Shown: piece after piece, positions 1 through 7,218 of the stretch
Numbering within the stretch: the first letter of the stretch is position 1
Layout: each line of letters starts with the position of its first letter
Source: Acidicapsa ligni
GTDB lineage: Bacteria; Acidobacteriota; Terriglobia; Terriglobales; Acidobacteriaceae
NCBI RefSeq assembly: GCF_025685655.1
Contig: NZ_JAGSYG010000006.1
Location: forward strand, 124,001-188,000
Reading direction: 5' to 3'
DNA: 64,000 nt
Notes under the pieces: generated by a model
What the model was told of the DNA's origin: nothing
Databases searched by the model: none
Seen by the model: the letters and a program-made list of their open reading frames with translations, nothing else
Made by a program: the position numbers and the translations under genes

Positions 1-380
1 TTGGCCGAGGTGAGCAGGACTCCCTCCAGCTTGGCGGGTTTGCTCATCTCTGTTTCGCTGGCGAGGACTTTGTCGATCACGGCGGCGCGGAAGAAGGCTG
101 AGCCGCTTTTGGAGATGGTGGTGTAGGTTTTGCCGGAGTGCTGCTCGGAGACCTGCACTGTTACTTCGGTGGAGGGATTGGGATCGCCGTTGCGATAGAG
201 GGTGTAATGCTCCTGCACGGTGTAGCCGGTGAGCGCGTCGATGCGGGCGTGGACGGCGGCGTCTACGCGTTGAACAACATCGTTCTGCTGGAAGGCGAAG
301 GTGGTGATGGCCACACAGGCCAGGGTGCTGAGGGTTAGAAGCTTTCGAACAGGTTTTCGAATCGTCTTTCGAATCGTCAT
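1..380 (-). CDS. Secreted protein of unknown function, N-terminal part
   Basis: This frame is open from an ATG at 380 to the window edge, so only about 126 N-terminal residues are visible. It begins with a basic stretch (MTIRKTIRKPVRKLL) followed by a short hydrophobic segment ending near AFQQ, which reads as a signal peptide. The mature part contains HARIDALTGYTVQEHYTLYR, which resembles a secreted domain rather than a known enzyme motif. I do not recognise the family. Its ATG overlaps the TGA of the upstream phospholipase-like gene (ATGA), so the two are probably translationally coupled in one operon and may act on the same envelope substrate; that last point is inference. Confidence 0.6.
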   Translation of the reverse strand, partial: MTIRKTIRKPVRKLLTLSTLACVAITTFAFQQNDVVQRVDAAVHARIDALTGYTVQEHYTLYRNGDPNPSTEVTVQVSEQHSGKTYTTISKSGSAFFRAAVIDKVLASETEMSKPAKLEGVLLTSA

Positions 381-1735
381 GGAGTCGGCACCGGGGTCAC
401 CTTTGTATAAGTCGCTGATTGGACTGTATCTGAATTGGATGCGGTAGCCGGGAAAGATTTCAAGAGCGCCAGATTGGATTGGGTCTTCTTCCACTTGCGT
501 TTGTTTTTGGCGGCGAAGGCGGGCGTTTGCGGGTTCTGATAGAAGGCGAGGATGTTGGTCTGCAACTGGGGTGTGAGCCGGGCGAATTTTTCGCTGGCGA
601 GTTTGTTCACCAGATTTGCGTAGGTTTCGTCAGTCAGAGAGTACTCACCTGCCCTGGTTTCCTTCCCGGTATCGAAGTCGCGGTTATCCAGTGCCAGGTC
701 GTTGGATTGGACGAGTTTCAGATCCTGCTCGTAGTGATCCCTGGAGTCGTTGACGCTCTGCATGTAGAGAGTCTCTGTGGAAGTAGTGGGCATTTTGAAG
801 TCGAGGGCCTTCAAAGGGCCGATCTTGGGCAGGATTTTGATGAGGATGGCCAGCAGGCGCGTGCCGAGGCCCGGTCCCTTGTAGTTGGTGCCAAAGTCGC
901 GGCGGTACTGGCTGCGCTTGAGGTGATAGATGAATTTTTCGCGGGTCATGCTGGGGTCTTCCTGGAGAATCTCGTCCTTTTTCATGGCGAGGGCGACGTG
1001 GGTCATGTTGGGAATCAGAGTGCTGACCGAGTAGCGGAAGCTGCCGATGGAGAGGTCGAGATTGGGGAAGACGTCGGTGAGGGGAAGGCCGTAGGTTTGC
1101 TGGAAGGCGCGTTCGAGGAGCGGCCTGGAGACTTCAAAGCCGATGAAGTCATGAAAGGCCTGGGAGGTGAATCGGTCGCGGGCTACCTGAACGACGTCGA
1201 ACCCGAATTCGGTACGGATGTGGGCGGTGGGGTTGTCGGCGTAGGTGACGATTCCACCATACTTCGCCCTGAGCTTGGGGAAGGTTTCGCCGACAGCAAT
1301 GTTGACGGCGGGATGTCCGGCGAGATCGGAGGCGTAGTGCGCGAGGGAGCCGAGGGCGAAGGCGTATTCGTTGATGTCGTTGGACTCAGCCAGCATGGTC
1401 GAGACGAAATCGCCGCTGCGGACGTAATGCACCAGATCCGAGAAGAAATGGTTGCCGAAGGGGTAGTAGCCGATGTCCTGGATGAGGCAGCCGCCGTAGG
1501 CGTAGGCGTGGGCGGTGCGAATTTGATCGTCCGTCGCGTTGGGATAGCGGGCGAGGAGCATGGGGCGAAGCTCGGCCTTCCAGAGGAGATCGACGATCTG
1601 CTCGTGGGTGAGAACGGAGTAGGCCTGGGAGCTTGGGCTATTGAAAAAGAGCAGTCCGAGGATGACGGTGCAGACGAGCCATCCGCGACGGCTAAGGCTG
1701 CGCGTGAAATTCAATTCGGTCTTACGATTTGGCAT
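377..1735 (-). CDS. Zinc-dependent phospholipase C-like secreted protein
   Basis: The protein is about 452 residues from the ATG at 1735. A longer frame opens further upstream, but its extra residues are low-complexity and lie before a basic/hydrophobic signal segment (RRGWLVCTVILGLLFF), so I prefer 1735. The mature protein starts near AYSVLTHEQIVDLLW, and histidine motifs follow (PFGNHFFSD, LGSLAHYASDLAGHP). These match the zinc-dependent phospholipase C/S1-P1 nuclease fold, in which His and Asp side chains hold a zinc cluster. The substrate cannot be told from sequence; a phosphodiester such as a phospholipid is the family expectation. It is divergent from serB and is followed, with a 4-base overlap, by another secreted protein. 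Confidence 0.75.
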   Translation of the reverse strand: MPNRKTELNFTRSLSRRGWLVCTVILGLLFFNSPSSQAYSVLTHEQIVDLLWKAELRPMLLARYPNATDDQIRTAHAYAYGGCLIQDIGYYPFGNHFFSDLVHYVRSGDFVSTMLAESNDINEYAFALGSLAHYASDLAGHPAVNIAVGETFPKLRAKYGGIVTYADNPTAHIRTEFGFDVVQVARDRFTSQAFHDFIGFEVSRPLLERAFQQTYGLPLTDVFPNLDLSIGSFRYSVSTLIPNMTHVALAMKKDEILQEDPSMTREKFIYHLKRSQYRRDFGTNYKGPGLGTRLLAILIKILPKIGPLKALDFKMPTTSTETLYMQSVNDSRDHYEQDLKLVQSNDLALDNRDFDTGKETRAGEYSLTDETYANLVNKLASEKFARLTPQLQTNILAFYQNPQTPAFAAKNKRKWKKTQSNLALLKSFPATASNSDTVQSATYTKVTPVPTP

Positions 1736-1889
1736 CCGCAGGGAACCTTCGCTGCAAGGATACCTTGGGCGGGTGGGGCTTCGCGTGCCGCATTGCTCAG
1801 GCTGGCAGGTTGAACGTCTCTGCTTTGCCTGAATCGCTGCTGCGGCTGCGGTGCCAGGTGCGCTGATAGGCTGGTGATTGGAACAACTT

Positions 1890-3119
1890 ATGAGCGAAAC
1901 CATTTTGATTCACTACTCGGGCGCGGATCGCCCTGGGTTGACGACGCAACTTACGGGGATTCTGGCGGAGTTTGGCGCGGGCGTGTTGGATATTCACCAG
2001 GCATCTGTGCAGGGCATGCTGGTGCTGGGGCTGTTGATCGAACTGCCTGCGGGGCAAGGCTCCGAATCGCTGTGGGACCGGCTTACTCCGCATGCGGATG
2101 CGCTGAAGCTGAAGGTGATGTTTACGCGGATGGATCCGGAGGCTGTTGAGGCCTGGGTGCGGGAGCGTGACGGAGAGAGCTACGTGGCGACGGTCATGGG
2201 CCGGGAGATTTCGGCGCTGGTGTTGTCGCGGGTGGCGGGGATTCTGGCTGAGCATGGGCTGAATATCGGCAGGATCGATGAGCTTTCCGGGCCACGATCG
2301 CTGCGGCAAAAGGCATCCGAGACGGCCCAGGTCGGTTCGATCGGATATGCGTGCGTGGAGTTTCATGCGCGTGGGCAGGTGCGGGCGGAGGCTGCGCTGC
2401 GCGCGGAGTTGCTGGCGCTGGCGGACGAGCTGGCGACGGATATGGTTTTTCAGCGGGAGGACGTGTTTCGGCGCAACCGAAGGATGTTTGTCTTCGATAT
2501 GGATTCGACGCTGATCCAGGGCGAGGTCATCGACGAGTTGGCAAAGATGCTGGGCGTTGGCGAGCAAGTTTCGCTGGTGACGGCGGCGGCGATGCGCGGA
2601 GAGATCGAGTTTCAGGAGAGCTTTCGGCGGCGGGTTGCGCTGCTGAAGGGGTTGCCGGAGACGCGGGTTTTTGAGCTGCTGGAGCGGATTCCTCTGATGG
2701 AGGGCGCGGAGCGGCTGTTCACTACGCTCAAACGGCTGGGATACAAGACGGCGGTGCTTTCGGGGGGATTTACGTTCTTTGGCGCTTACTTGAAGGAGCG
2801 GCTCGGGGTAGATTATGTTTTTGCCAACGAGCTGGACATTGCCGACGGCGTGGTGACGGGCGAGGTTCGCGGCGAGATTGTCGATGGGGCTCGCAAGGCC
2901 GCGCTGCTGGTGGAACTGGCGGAGCGGGAAGGGATTTCGCTGGAGCAGGTGGTGGCGGTGGGCGATGGGGCGAACGATCTTCCGATGCTGAAGCTGGCGG
3001 GGATGGGGGTTGCTTTCCATGCCAAACCAGTGGTGCGGGCCGGGGCGGCGCATTCGCTTTCGTACCTGGGGCTGGATAGTTTGTTGTACCTGGTTGGGGT
3101 TCGGGATGGGGATTTCTAA
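1890..3119 (+). CDS. serB: Phosphoserine phosphatase with N-terminal ACT domains
   Basis: SerB removes phosphate from O-phosphoserine, the last step of serine synthesis, in the cytoplasm. The 409-residue protein has an N-terminal regulatory region of about 180 residues starting SETILIHYSGADRPGLTTQL, typical of paired ACT domains. It is followed by a HAD phosphatase core: FVFDMDSTLIQGEVIDELA carries the nucleophile Asp of motif I, VLSGGFTFF is motif II, and VAVGDGANDLPML is motif III. I chose the ATG at 1890 over a TTG twelve bases upstream because the ACT strand begins directly after it. It stands alone, divergent from the phospholipase-like gene. The ACT region suggests feedback control by serine (inference). 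Confidence 0.93.
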   Translation: MSETILIHYSGADRPGLTTQLTGILAEFGAGVLDIHQASVQGMLVLGLLIELPAGQGSESLWDRLTPHADALKLKVMFTRMDPEAVEAWVRERDGESYVATVMGREISALVLSRVAGILAEHGLNIGRIDELSGPRSLRQKASETAQVGSIGYACVEFHARGQVRAEAALRAELLALADELATDMVFQREDVFRRNRRMFVFDMDSTLIQGEVIDELAKMLGVGEQVSLVTAAAMRGEIEFQESFRRRVALLKGLPETRVFELLERIPLMEGAERLFTTLKRLGYKTAVLSGGFTFFGAYLKERLGVDYVFANELDIADGVVTGEVRGEIVDGARKAALLVELAEREGISLEQVVAVGDGANDLPMLKLAGMGVAFHAKPVVRAGAAHSLSYLGLDSLLYLVGVRDGDF

Positions 3120-3242
3120 TATTCGTTTCAGAATTGAGCCCGGTCTGTCCAGTCGTAAGGCATTGAAACAGGAGCTCTTTCGCTACGTTCTGGACTACAG
3201 AACCTTGGCTGACAAAACAGCGCGAATTTCTGACTCAGAATC

Positions 3243-3578
3243 CTAGCGGGATTTAATTTCCGTGCTGTGGGAGTTCATGTATTCGCGCAAGGCGGCGTTG
3301 ATGCGGCTCTGATAACGCTTGCCCGTGCTCTTGAAGAAAGCCAAGACTTCGGCGTCAAGACGCAGGGTGATTTGTTGCTTGTTTTCTTCAGGGATAAGGG
3401 CCATCACAGGCTGGGAGGCACGCCGCCAACCAGTCTTGCCGCTCTGATCGGGGATGTCACTCAGGTCTATATCTTCGTCACGGAGATCACGCAGGGCTTG
3501 AAGCTGCTCTTCAGCCATTGTGGGAGGATTTTCTGGATCGAGCCTGAATTTAGTCATTCCAATATTGGTTGTGCTCAT
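3243..3578 (-). CDS. brnA: BrnA family antitoxin
   Basis: BrnA binds and neutralises the ribonuclease toxin BrnT and, with it, represses the operon. The C-terminal part (QQITLRLDAEVLAFFKSTGKRYQSRINAALREYM) is a ribbon-helix-helix type DNA-binding domain as in known BrnA proteins; the N-terminal part is acidic and would wrap the toxin. Two starts are possible: 3578 (MSTTNIGMTKF) or 3557 (MTKFRLDPEN); both overlap the end of brnT, as is usual for this module. The gene is second in a two-gene operon. Confidence 0.85.
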   Translation of the reverse strand: MSTTNIGMTKFRLDPENPPTMAEEQLQALRDLRDEDIDLSDIPDQSGKTGWRRASQPVMALIPEENKQQITLRLDAEVLAFFKSTGKRYQSRINAALREYMNSHSTEIKSR

Positions 3579-3819
3579 GTCGTGTCGCCCTCCTTGCTGA
3601 GATGATGCGGATAACTGCCTGCCGCATGGTATAGATGACGACGAGGATAAACTCGCCATGCCGTCCAATGACTGATTCTCGAATCTCGCCATAGTTCTCT
3701 GCATCTTCGATTCGCTCGATGCGATGCGGATCTAAAAAGACATTTGTGGCAAATGCGAAACTCACACTGTGTTTGCGCAGGTTGGCTTCGGCTTTCTGGG
3801 GATCCCACTCGAAGTCCAC
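3550..3819 (-). CDS. brnT: BrnT family toxin (ribonuclease)
   Basis: The 89-residue protein has the BrnT signature start DFEWDPQKAEANLRKHSVSF and a following FLDPHRIERIEDAENYGE segment, then the basic core (ESVIGRHGEFILVVIY) and RIISARRATRHE. BrnT is a RelE-fold RNase that stops growth by cleaving RNA; BrnA inhibits it. Start is GTG at 3819: a stop codon lies four codons upstream in frame, so no ATG is available. It overlaps brnA by 29 bases. The module sits between core genes without any mobile-element gene next to it. Confidence 0.87.
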   Translation of the reverse strand: MDFEWDPQKAEANLRKHSVSFAFATNVFLDPHRIERIEDAENYGEIRESVIGRHGEFILVVIYTMRQAVIRIISARRATRHEHNQYWND

Positions 3820-3831
3820 GAGCCTAATTTA

Positions 3832-3860
3832 CTACATTTGCAGTTATGTTTGTAGCTACA
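3832..3860. promoter_or_regulatory. Candidate BrnTA operator
   Basis: Just upstream of brnT lies ctaca at 3832, tgtag at 3851 and ctaca at 3856, giving the perfect 10-base palindrome TGTAGCTACA (3851-3860) plus a spaced half-site. BrnA autoregulates its operon, so an operator is expected here. Binding is inferred from position and symmetry only. Confidence 0.4.
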
Positions 3861-3930
3861 TTTAATCTTCGATAACGGGTCCATTTGCAGGAATCCACTT
3901 TCAAATTACTTTGGATGTAACGAGGGGCAG

Positions 3931-4494
3931 ATGGAAATACATGAGCGGCAACTGGTGCTGGATCAGTTGGATTCGAGTGAGGCGCGGCTGCTGGAGCTGG
4001 TGCGGGAACTGACTCCTGAGCAGTGGAGCTTTCGGGAAGCGCCGGAGCGGTGGTCCATTGCGGAGAATATCGAGCATGTCATTGCGTTTGAGAACTTCAT
4101 CATGGGAGTGATCGCGGATGTGATGGCAAGACCGGCGGAGTTGGATAAGAAGGCGTTTGCGGCGGAGAAAGAGCCGCTGGTGCTGGGGCTGGCGAATGCT
4201 CGCGATGTGAAGTTCAATGCCCGGGAGGTTGTTCGGCCGGTGAGGCGATGGCTGGATACGGAGGAAATGGTCGCCGAGCTGCGAAAGACGCGGGCGCGGA
4301 CTGTGGCTTTTGTGGCGGAGACACAGGCGCCTCTTCGCGATCACTTCTTTCCGCATGTCGCGTTTGGAGATCTTGATTGCTACCAGTGGCTGGTGGTGAT
4401 GGCGCAGCATGGGGCGCGTCATGCTGCGCAGATTGAGGAGATCAAGGCCGATCCGGTGTATCCGGTTTGGCATCTGGCTCGGCATCCGGATTGA
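3931..4494 (+). CDS. DinB-fold protein (DinB_2 / DUF664-like)
   Basis: The 187-residue protein is an all-helical DinB-superfamily member. Conserved pieces are the first helix (LVLDQLDSSEARLLELVREL), TPEQWSFREAPERWSIAENIEHV with the expected first metal-ligand His in the second helix, and the C-terminal ARHAAQIEEIK with the last His pair. This family includes thiol-dependent S-transferases that use bacillithiol, mycothiol or glutathione, and many members of unknown role. The substrate here is unknown. It starts 111 bases from the divergent brnT and is convergent with galE, with a terminator hairpin between them. Confidence 0.8.
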   Translation: MEIHERQLVLDQLDSSEARLLELVRELTPEQWSFREAPERWSIAENIEHVIAFENFIMGVIADVMARPAELDKKAFAAEKEPLVLGLANARDVKFNAREVVRPVRRWLDTEEMVAELRKTRARTVAFVAETQAPLRDHFFPHVAFGDLDCYQWLVVMAQHGARHAAQIEEIKADPVYPVWHLARHPD

Positions 4495-4509
4495 TTTTCG
4501 AGATTGAGG

Positions 4510-4540
4510 GGGCTTCGGGATTTGTGCCGAAGCCCGCTTT
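4510..4540. terminator. Hairpin between the DinB gene and galE
   Basis: gggcttcgg (4510-4518) and ccgaagccc (4527-4535) form a perfect 9-base stem with an 8-base loop between two convergent genes. It is followed by gcttt on the plus strand, so it could end transcription from the left and possibly from both sides. Confidence 0.65.
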
Positions 4541-4545
4541 GCGGA

Positions 4546-5571
4546 TTATTTGCTGTGGCGGATCTGGTGCCAGAGCCAGGCGGTGCGGATGATGTCGTCG
4601 ATCTGGGTGTAATTCGGCTTCCAGTTGAGTTCGGCTATGGCTTTTTCTGAGGTGGCGATCAGGAAGGCTGGGTCGCCTGCGCGGCGGGGGCAGAGCTCGA
4701 CTGGAATGGGGTGGCCGGTGACGCGGCGGGCGGACTCGACAACTTCCTTGACGGTAAATCCGGCGCCGTTGCCGAGGTTATAGATGAGGCGCTGCTCGGC
4801 GGCGAGGGGTGTTTCGAGGGCGGCGAGAGCGAGCAGGTGGGCGTCCGCCAGGTCGGCTACGTGAACATAGTCGCGGACACAGGTGCCGTCCTTGGTGGGA
4901 TAGTCGTCGCCGAAGATTTTAATGGAGCTACGACGGCCGAGCGCTACGTCCAACACAAGCGGGATGATGTGGGACTCGGGTTCGTGGGCTTCGCCGCGGA
5001 TGATTTTGCCGGTTCCGTGACCGCCTACTTCGGGTGCTCCGGCGACGTTGAAATAGCGCAGGGAGGCAGAGCGAAGGCCATGGATCCGGTGGAACCACTC
5101 CAGCATGTATTCGACGAGGAGCTTGGATTCGCCATAGGGATTGGTGGGCTTGAGCTTGGCGGTTTCGGGAATGGGAACGGCTTCTGGCTCGCCGTAAACG
5201 GCGGCGGTGGAGCTGAAGACGATGCGTTTTGGACCGCAGGCGAGGATAGCTTCCAGCAATGCCAGGGTGGAGGCGGTGTTATTGCGAAAGTAGATTTCTG
5301 GCTTCTGCATGGATTCGCCTGCTTCGATGAGGGCGGCGAAGTGAAGCACGCCGTCGAAGGAAGCGTTTACAGCCGTTGCATCGCGAAAGAGGCCTTCGAT
5401 GCGGGCGCGGTCGGCGATATCTGCTTCGACGAATTCCACGCCTGCAGGTACTTGATTCCGTTGGGCATGGCAAAGGTTATCCACGACGACAACACTGTGG
5501 CCCTGCTGCGCGAGTAGTCCCGCAACGGTACCGCCTACGTATCCTGCTCCACCGGTGACCATGATCTTCAT
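4546..5571 (-). CDS. galE: UDP-glucose 4-epimerase
   Basis: GalE interconverts UDP-glucose and UDP-galactose using bound NAD, supplying galactose units for surface polysaccharides or the Leloir pathway. The 341 residues match family length. The Rossmann motif GGAGYVG is at residues 7-13, the catalytic triad is in FSSTAAVYGEP (Ser) and NPYGESK (Tyr, Lys), and the substrate loop RYFNVAGA follows. Start ATG at 5571 has AAGGG about ten bases upstream. It is a single gene, convergent with the DinB gene and divergent from tonB. Confidence 0.95.
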   Translation of the reverse strand: MKIMVTGGAGYVGGTVAGLLAQQGHSVVVVDNLCHAQRNQVPAGVEFVEADIADRARIEGLFRDATAVNASFDGVLHFAALIEAGESMQKPEIYFRNNTASTLALLEAILACGPKRIVFSSTAAVYGEPEAVPIPETAKLKPTNPYGESKLLVEYMLEWFHRIHGLRSASLRYFNVAGAPEVGGHGTGKIIRGEAHEPESHIIPLVLDVALGRRSSIKIFGDDYPTKDGTCVRDYVHVADLADAHLLALAALETPLAAEQRLIYNLGNGAGFTVKEVVESARRVTGHPIPVELCPRRAGDPAFLIATSEKAIAELNWKPNYTQIDDIIRTAWLWHQIRHSK

Positions 5572-6035
5572 AAAAAAATGCCCTTTGTTTCCTTATCTGG
5601 TTTAAGTTTAGTTTATTACACAGGCAGAACAGGTTACCGGCGTTACTATACACTGTTCTTAGACCGTCAATACAGGCGGCGAGCCGCAGCAGGTGTAATG
5701 AATGGATCACATTTGAGAGTTAATCGAATCATTGATTTGTATTGCTCTTGATTGTGAAAGCAGGCGATATATTCTTTGGACTCATTTGAGTCGATTTTTT
5801 GGGACTGGAAGAAATTCGGAAAGTCTCGGGTCAGCGGTGCGAACGAATCCTCTTGTAATCCGTCTCTTCCAGATAGCGATTTTGTTGATCTGGACGGGGT
5901 GGATGCGAGATTTAGGACAGGCCTTTATGCACGGATTTTCCTCCCCCAGAAGGTATCCGTATAGGTTAATGCAACTCAGCCCGGCTTTCGCCGGTCATAC
6001 CGCGGTTCAATTCTTCGCGATCGAGGACTGAGGAC
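5572..6035. other. 464-base divergent intergenic region
   Basis: This gap separates galE and the TonB gene and should hold promoters for both. It is richer in A and T than its surroundings. On the minus strand a TATAGT (-10-like, near 5645) follows a TTGACG, but at a short 14-base spacing, so I do not call a promoter with confidence. A short open frame (5732-6031) has no family match and no convincing start, and I treat it as chance. Confidence 0.4.
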
Positions 6036-7100
6036 ATGCAAACAAATTCCTATGCTGGACGGGCACGCTTTGGATTACTTCCGGAACCGGAACGTAACCC
6101 TGCGTCGATCGTTACTAGTTTCATCATTAACGGCGCGATACTGATTCTTCTGCTTGTGTTCGGCACGGTTGCACACCACGAACTTGAGGCGCGGAAGCTG
6201 GAGAAGACGGAGATTGTATTTCCGACTACTCCTCCGCCGGAGATCAAGGTGAAGATACCTCCTCCGCCGAAGATGCCTGCGCCGCCCAAGCCGCAGATCG
6301 TGAAGCTCGAACCGCCCAAGATTATCATGCCCAAGCTGGAAGCTAAGCCAGACGTGAAGTTGCCAATGGTGAAGGAAGCGGTCAACCTTCCGAAGGTGGC
6401 TGCGGCCAAGCCTGCGGTGGTGCTTGCTCCTCAACCGAAGGCGGCGCTATCGGCGGCGGCAGCTCCAGCATTGACTCCGCAACAGCATCCCTCGACGCAG
6501 CCTGTGCATTTCGGTGATTTGAATGGCGTTACGCCAAACCCGAATGCCAACAAGCCGGCGACGGTGGCCGCGCTGGGCAATCCTTATGGTGGTTCGCAGG
6601 GTAAGGCAGAGGCACCTCGTGGCGTTGTTGGTTCCACCGGCTTCGGAAACGGCACTCGATCCGGATCGAGTGCAGGTACGATGGGCAAGGTAGCTTCGGC
6701 AGGACTTCCAGGGGGAACAGGCACGGCTTCCAATGGCGGTTCCGGCAGTCAGGGCAAGGTAGCTTCGGCAGGAATTCCGGGGTTGTCGGCTGCTTCAAAT
6801 ACCCCAGCTGCTGCGGCGGTGGCAGAGGCCAAGACGACTCCTCCAGTGCTGTTGAGCCATGCGGCTCCACAGTATACGGATGAGGCCCGCCAACTCAAGA
6901 TTCAAGGGGATGTTGTTCTTCGGGTCACAATTACGACGACGGGACAGATGCTGGTGCACAACGTGATTCGCGGTCTTGGGCACGGGTTGGATGAGGCCGC
7001 AACGCGGTCTGCGACGAGCTATAAATTCCAGCCGGCAACCAAGAATGGACAACCCGTGGACTACACGACGAACATCATCATCAAGTTCCAGACCGCTTAG
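6036..7100 (+). CDS. tonB: TonB family energy transducer
   Basis: TonB spans the periplasm and passes proton-motive force from ExbBD to outer-membrane receptors. The 354-residue protein has a short cytoplasmic head, one transmembrane helix (SIVTSFIINGAILILLLVFG, about residues 24-43), a long Pro/Lys-rich rod (TPPPEIKVKIPPPPKMPAPP and onward), a Gly/Ser-rich stretch, and a C-terminal TonB domain from about residue 270 (APQYTDEARQLKIQGDVVLR). The Gly/Ser stretch holds two near-copies of GKVASAG(L/I)PG. No exbB or exbD is adjacent. The ATG at 6036 follows GAGGACTGAGGAC. It lies upstream of an M48-like gene with a 118-base gap. Confidence 0.9.
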   Translation: MQTNSYAGRARFGLLPEPERNPASIVTSFIINGAILILLLVFGTVAHHELEARKLEKTEIVFPTTPPPEIKVKIPPPPKMPAPPKPQIVKLEPPKIIMPKLEAKPDVKLPMVKEAVNLPKVAAAKPAVVLAPQPKAALSAAAAPALTPQQHPSTQPVHFGDLNGVTPNPNANKPATVAALGNPYGGSQGKAEAPRGVVGSTGFGNGTRSGSSAGTMGKVASAGLPGGTGTASNGGSGSQGKVASAGIPGLSAASNTPAAAAVAEAKTTPPVLLSHAAPQYTDEARQLKIQGDVVLRVTITTTGQMLVHNVIRGLGHGLDEAATRSATSYKFQPATKNGQPVDYTTNIIIKFQTA

Positions 7101-7121
7101 CGATTGCCGTGTGTTTTAATC

Positions 7122-7138
7122 CTGGAGACAATCTCCAG
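7122..7138. terminator. Short hairpin after tonB
   Basis: ctggaga and tctccag form a perfect 7-base stem around a 3-base loop, 21 bases after the tonB stop. There is no T tract, so termination is uncertain. Confidence 0.35.
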
Positions 7139-7218
7139 CCGCAAGCCCCCAAGCCCCACAAAGGTCAGGTGAAGGCGGCCAGAACAGTAATGAGAAGACT
7201 TCACCTTAGGAGCCTGAA

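Noticed and set aside
1797..3053. Long open frame of 418 codons antisense to serB
   Set aside because: It lies wholly opposite a well-supported serB, is rich in His/Arg/Gln/Pro and shows no known motif; GC-rich coding DNA often leaves open frames on the other strand.
5732..6031. Short open frame upstream of tonB
   Set aside because: No start signal or family match, and it ends five bases from the real tonB start; treated as chance in the galE-tonB gap.
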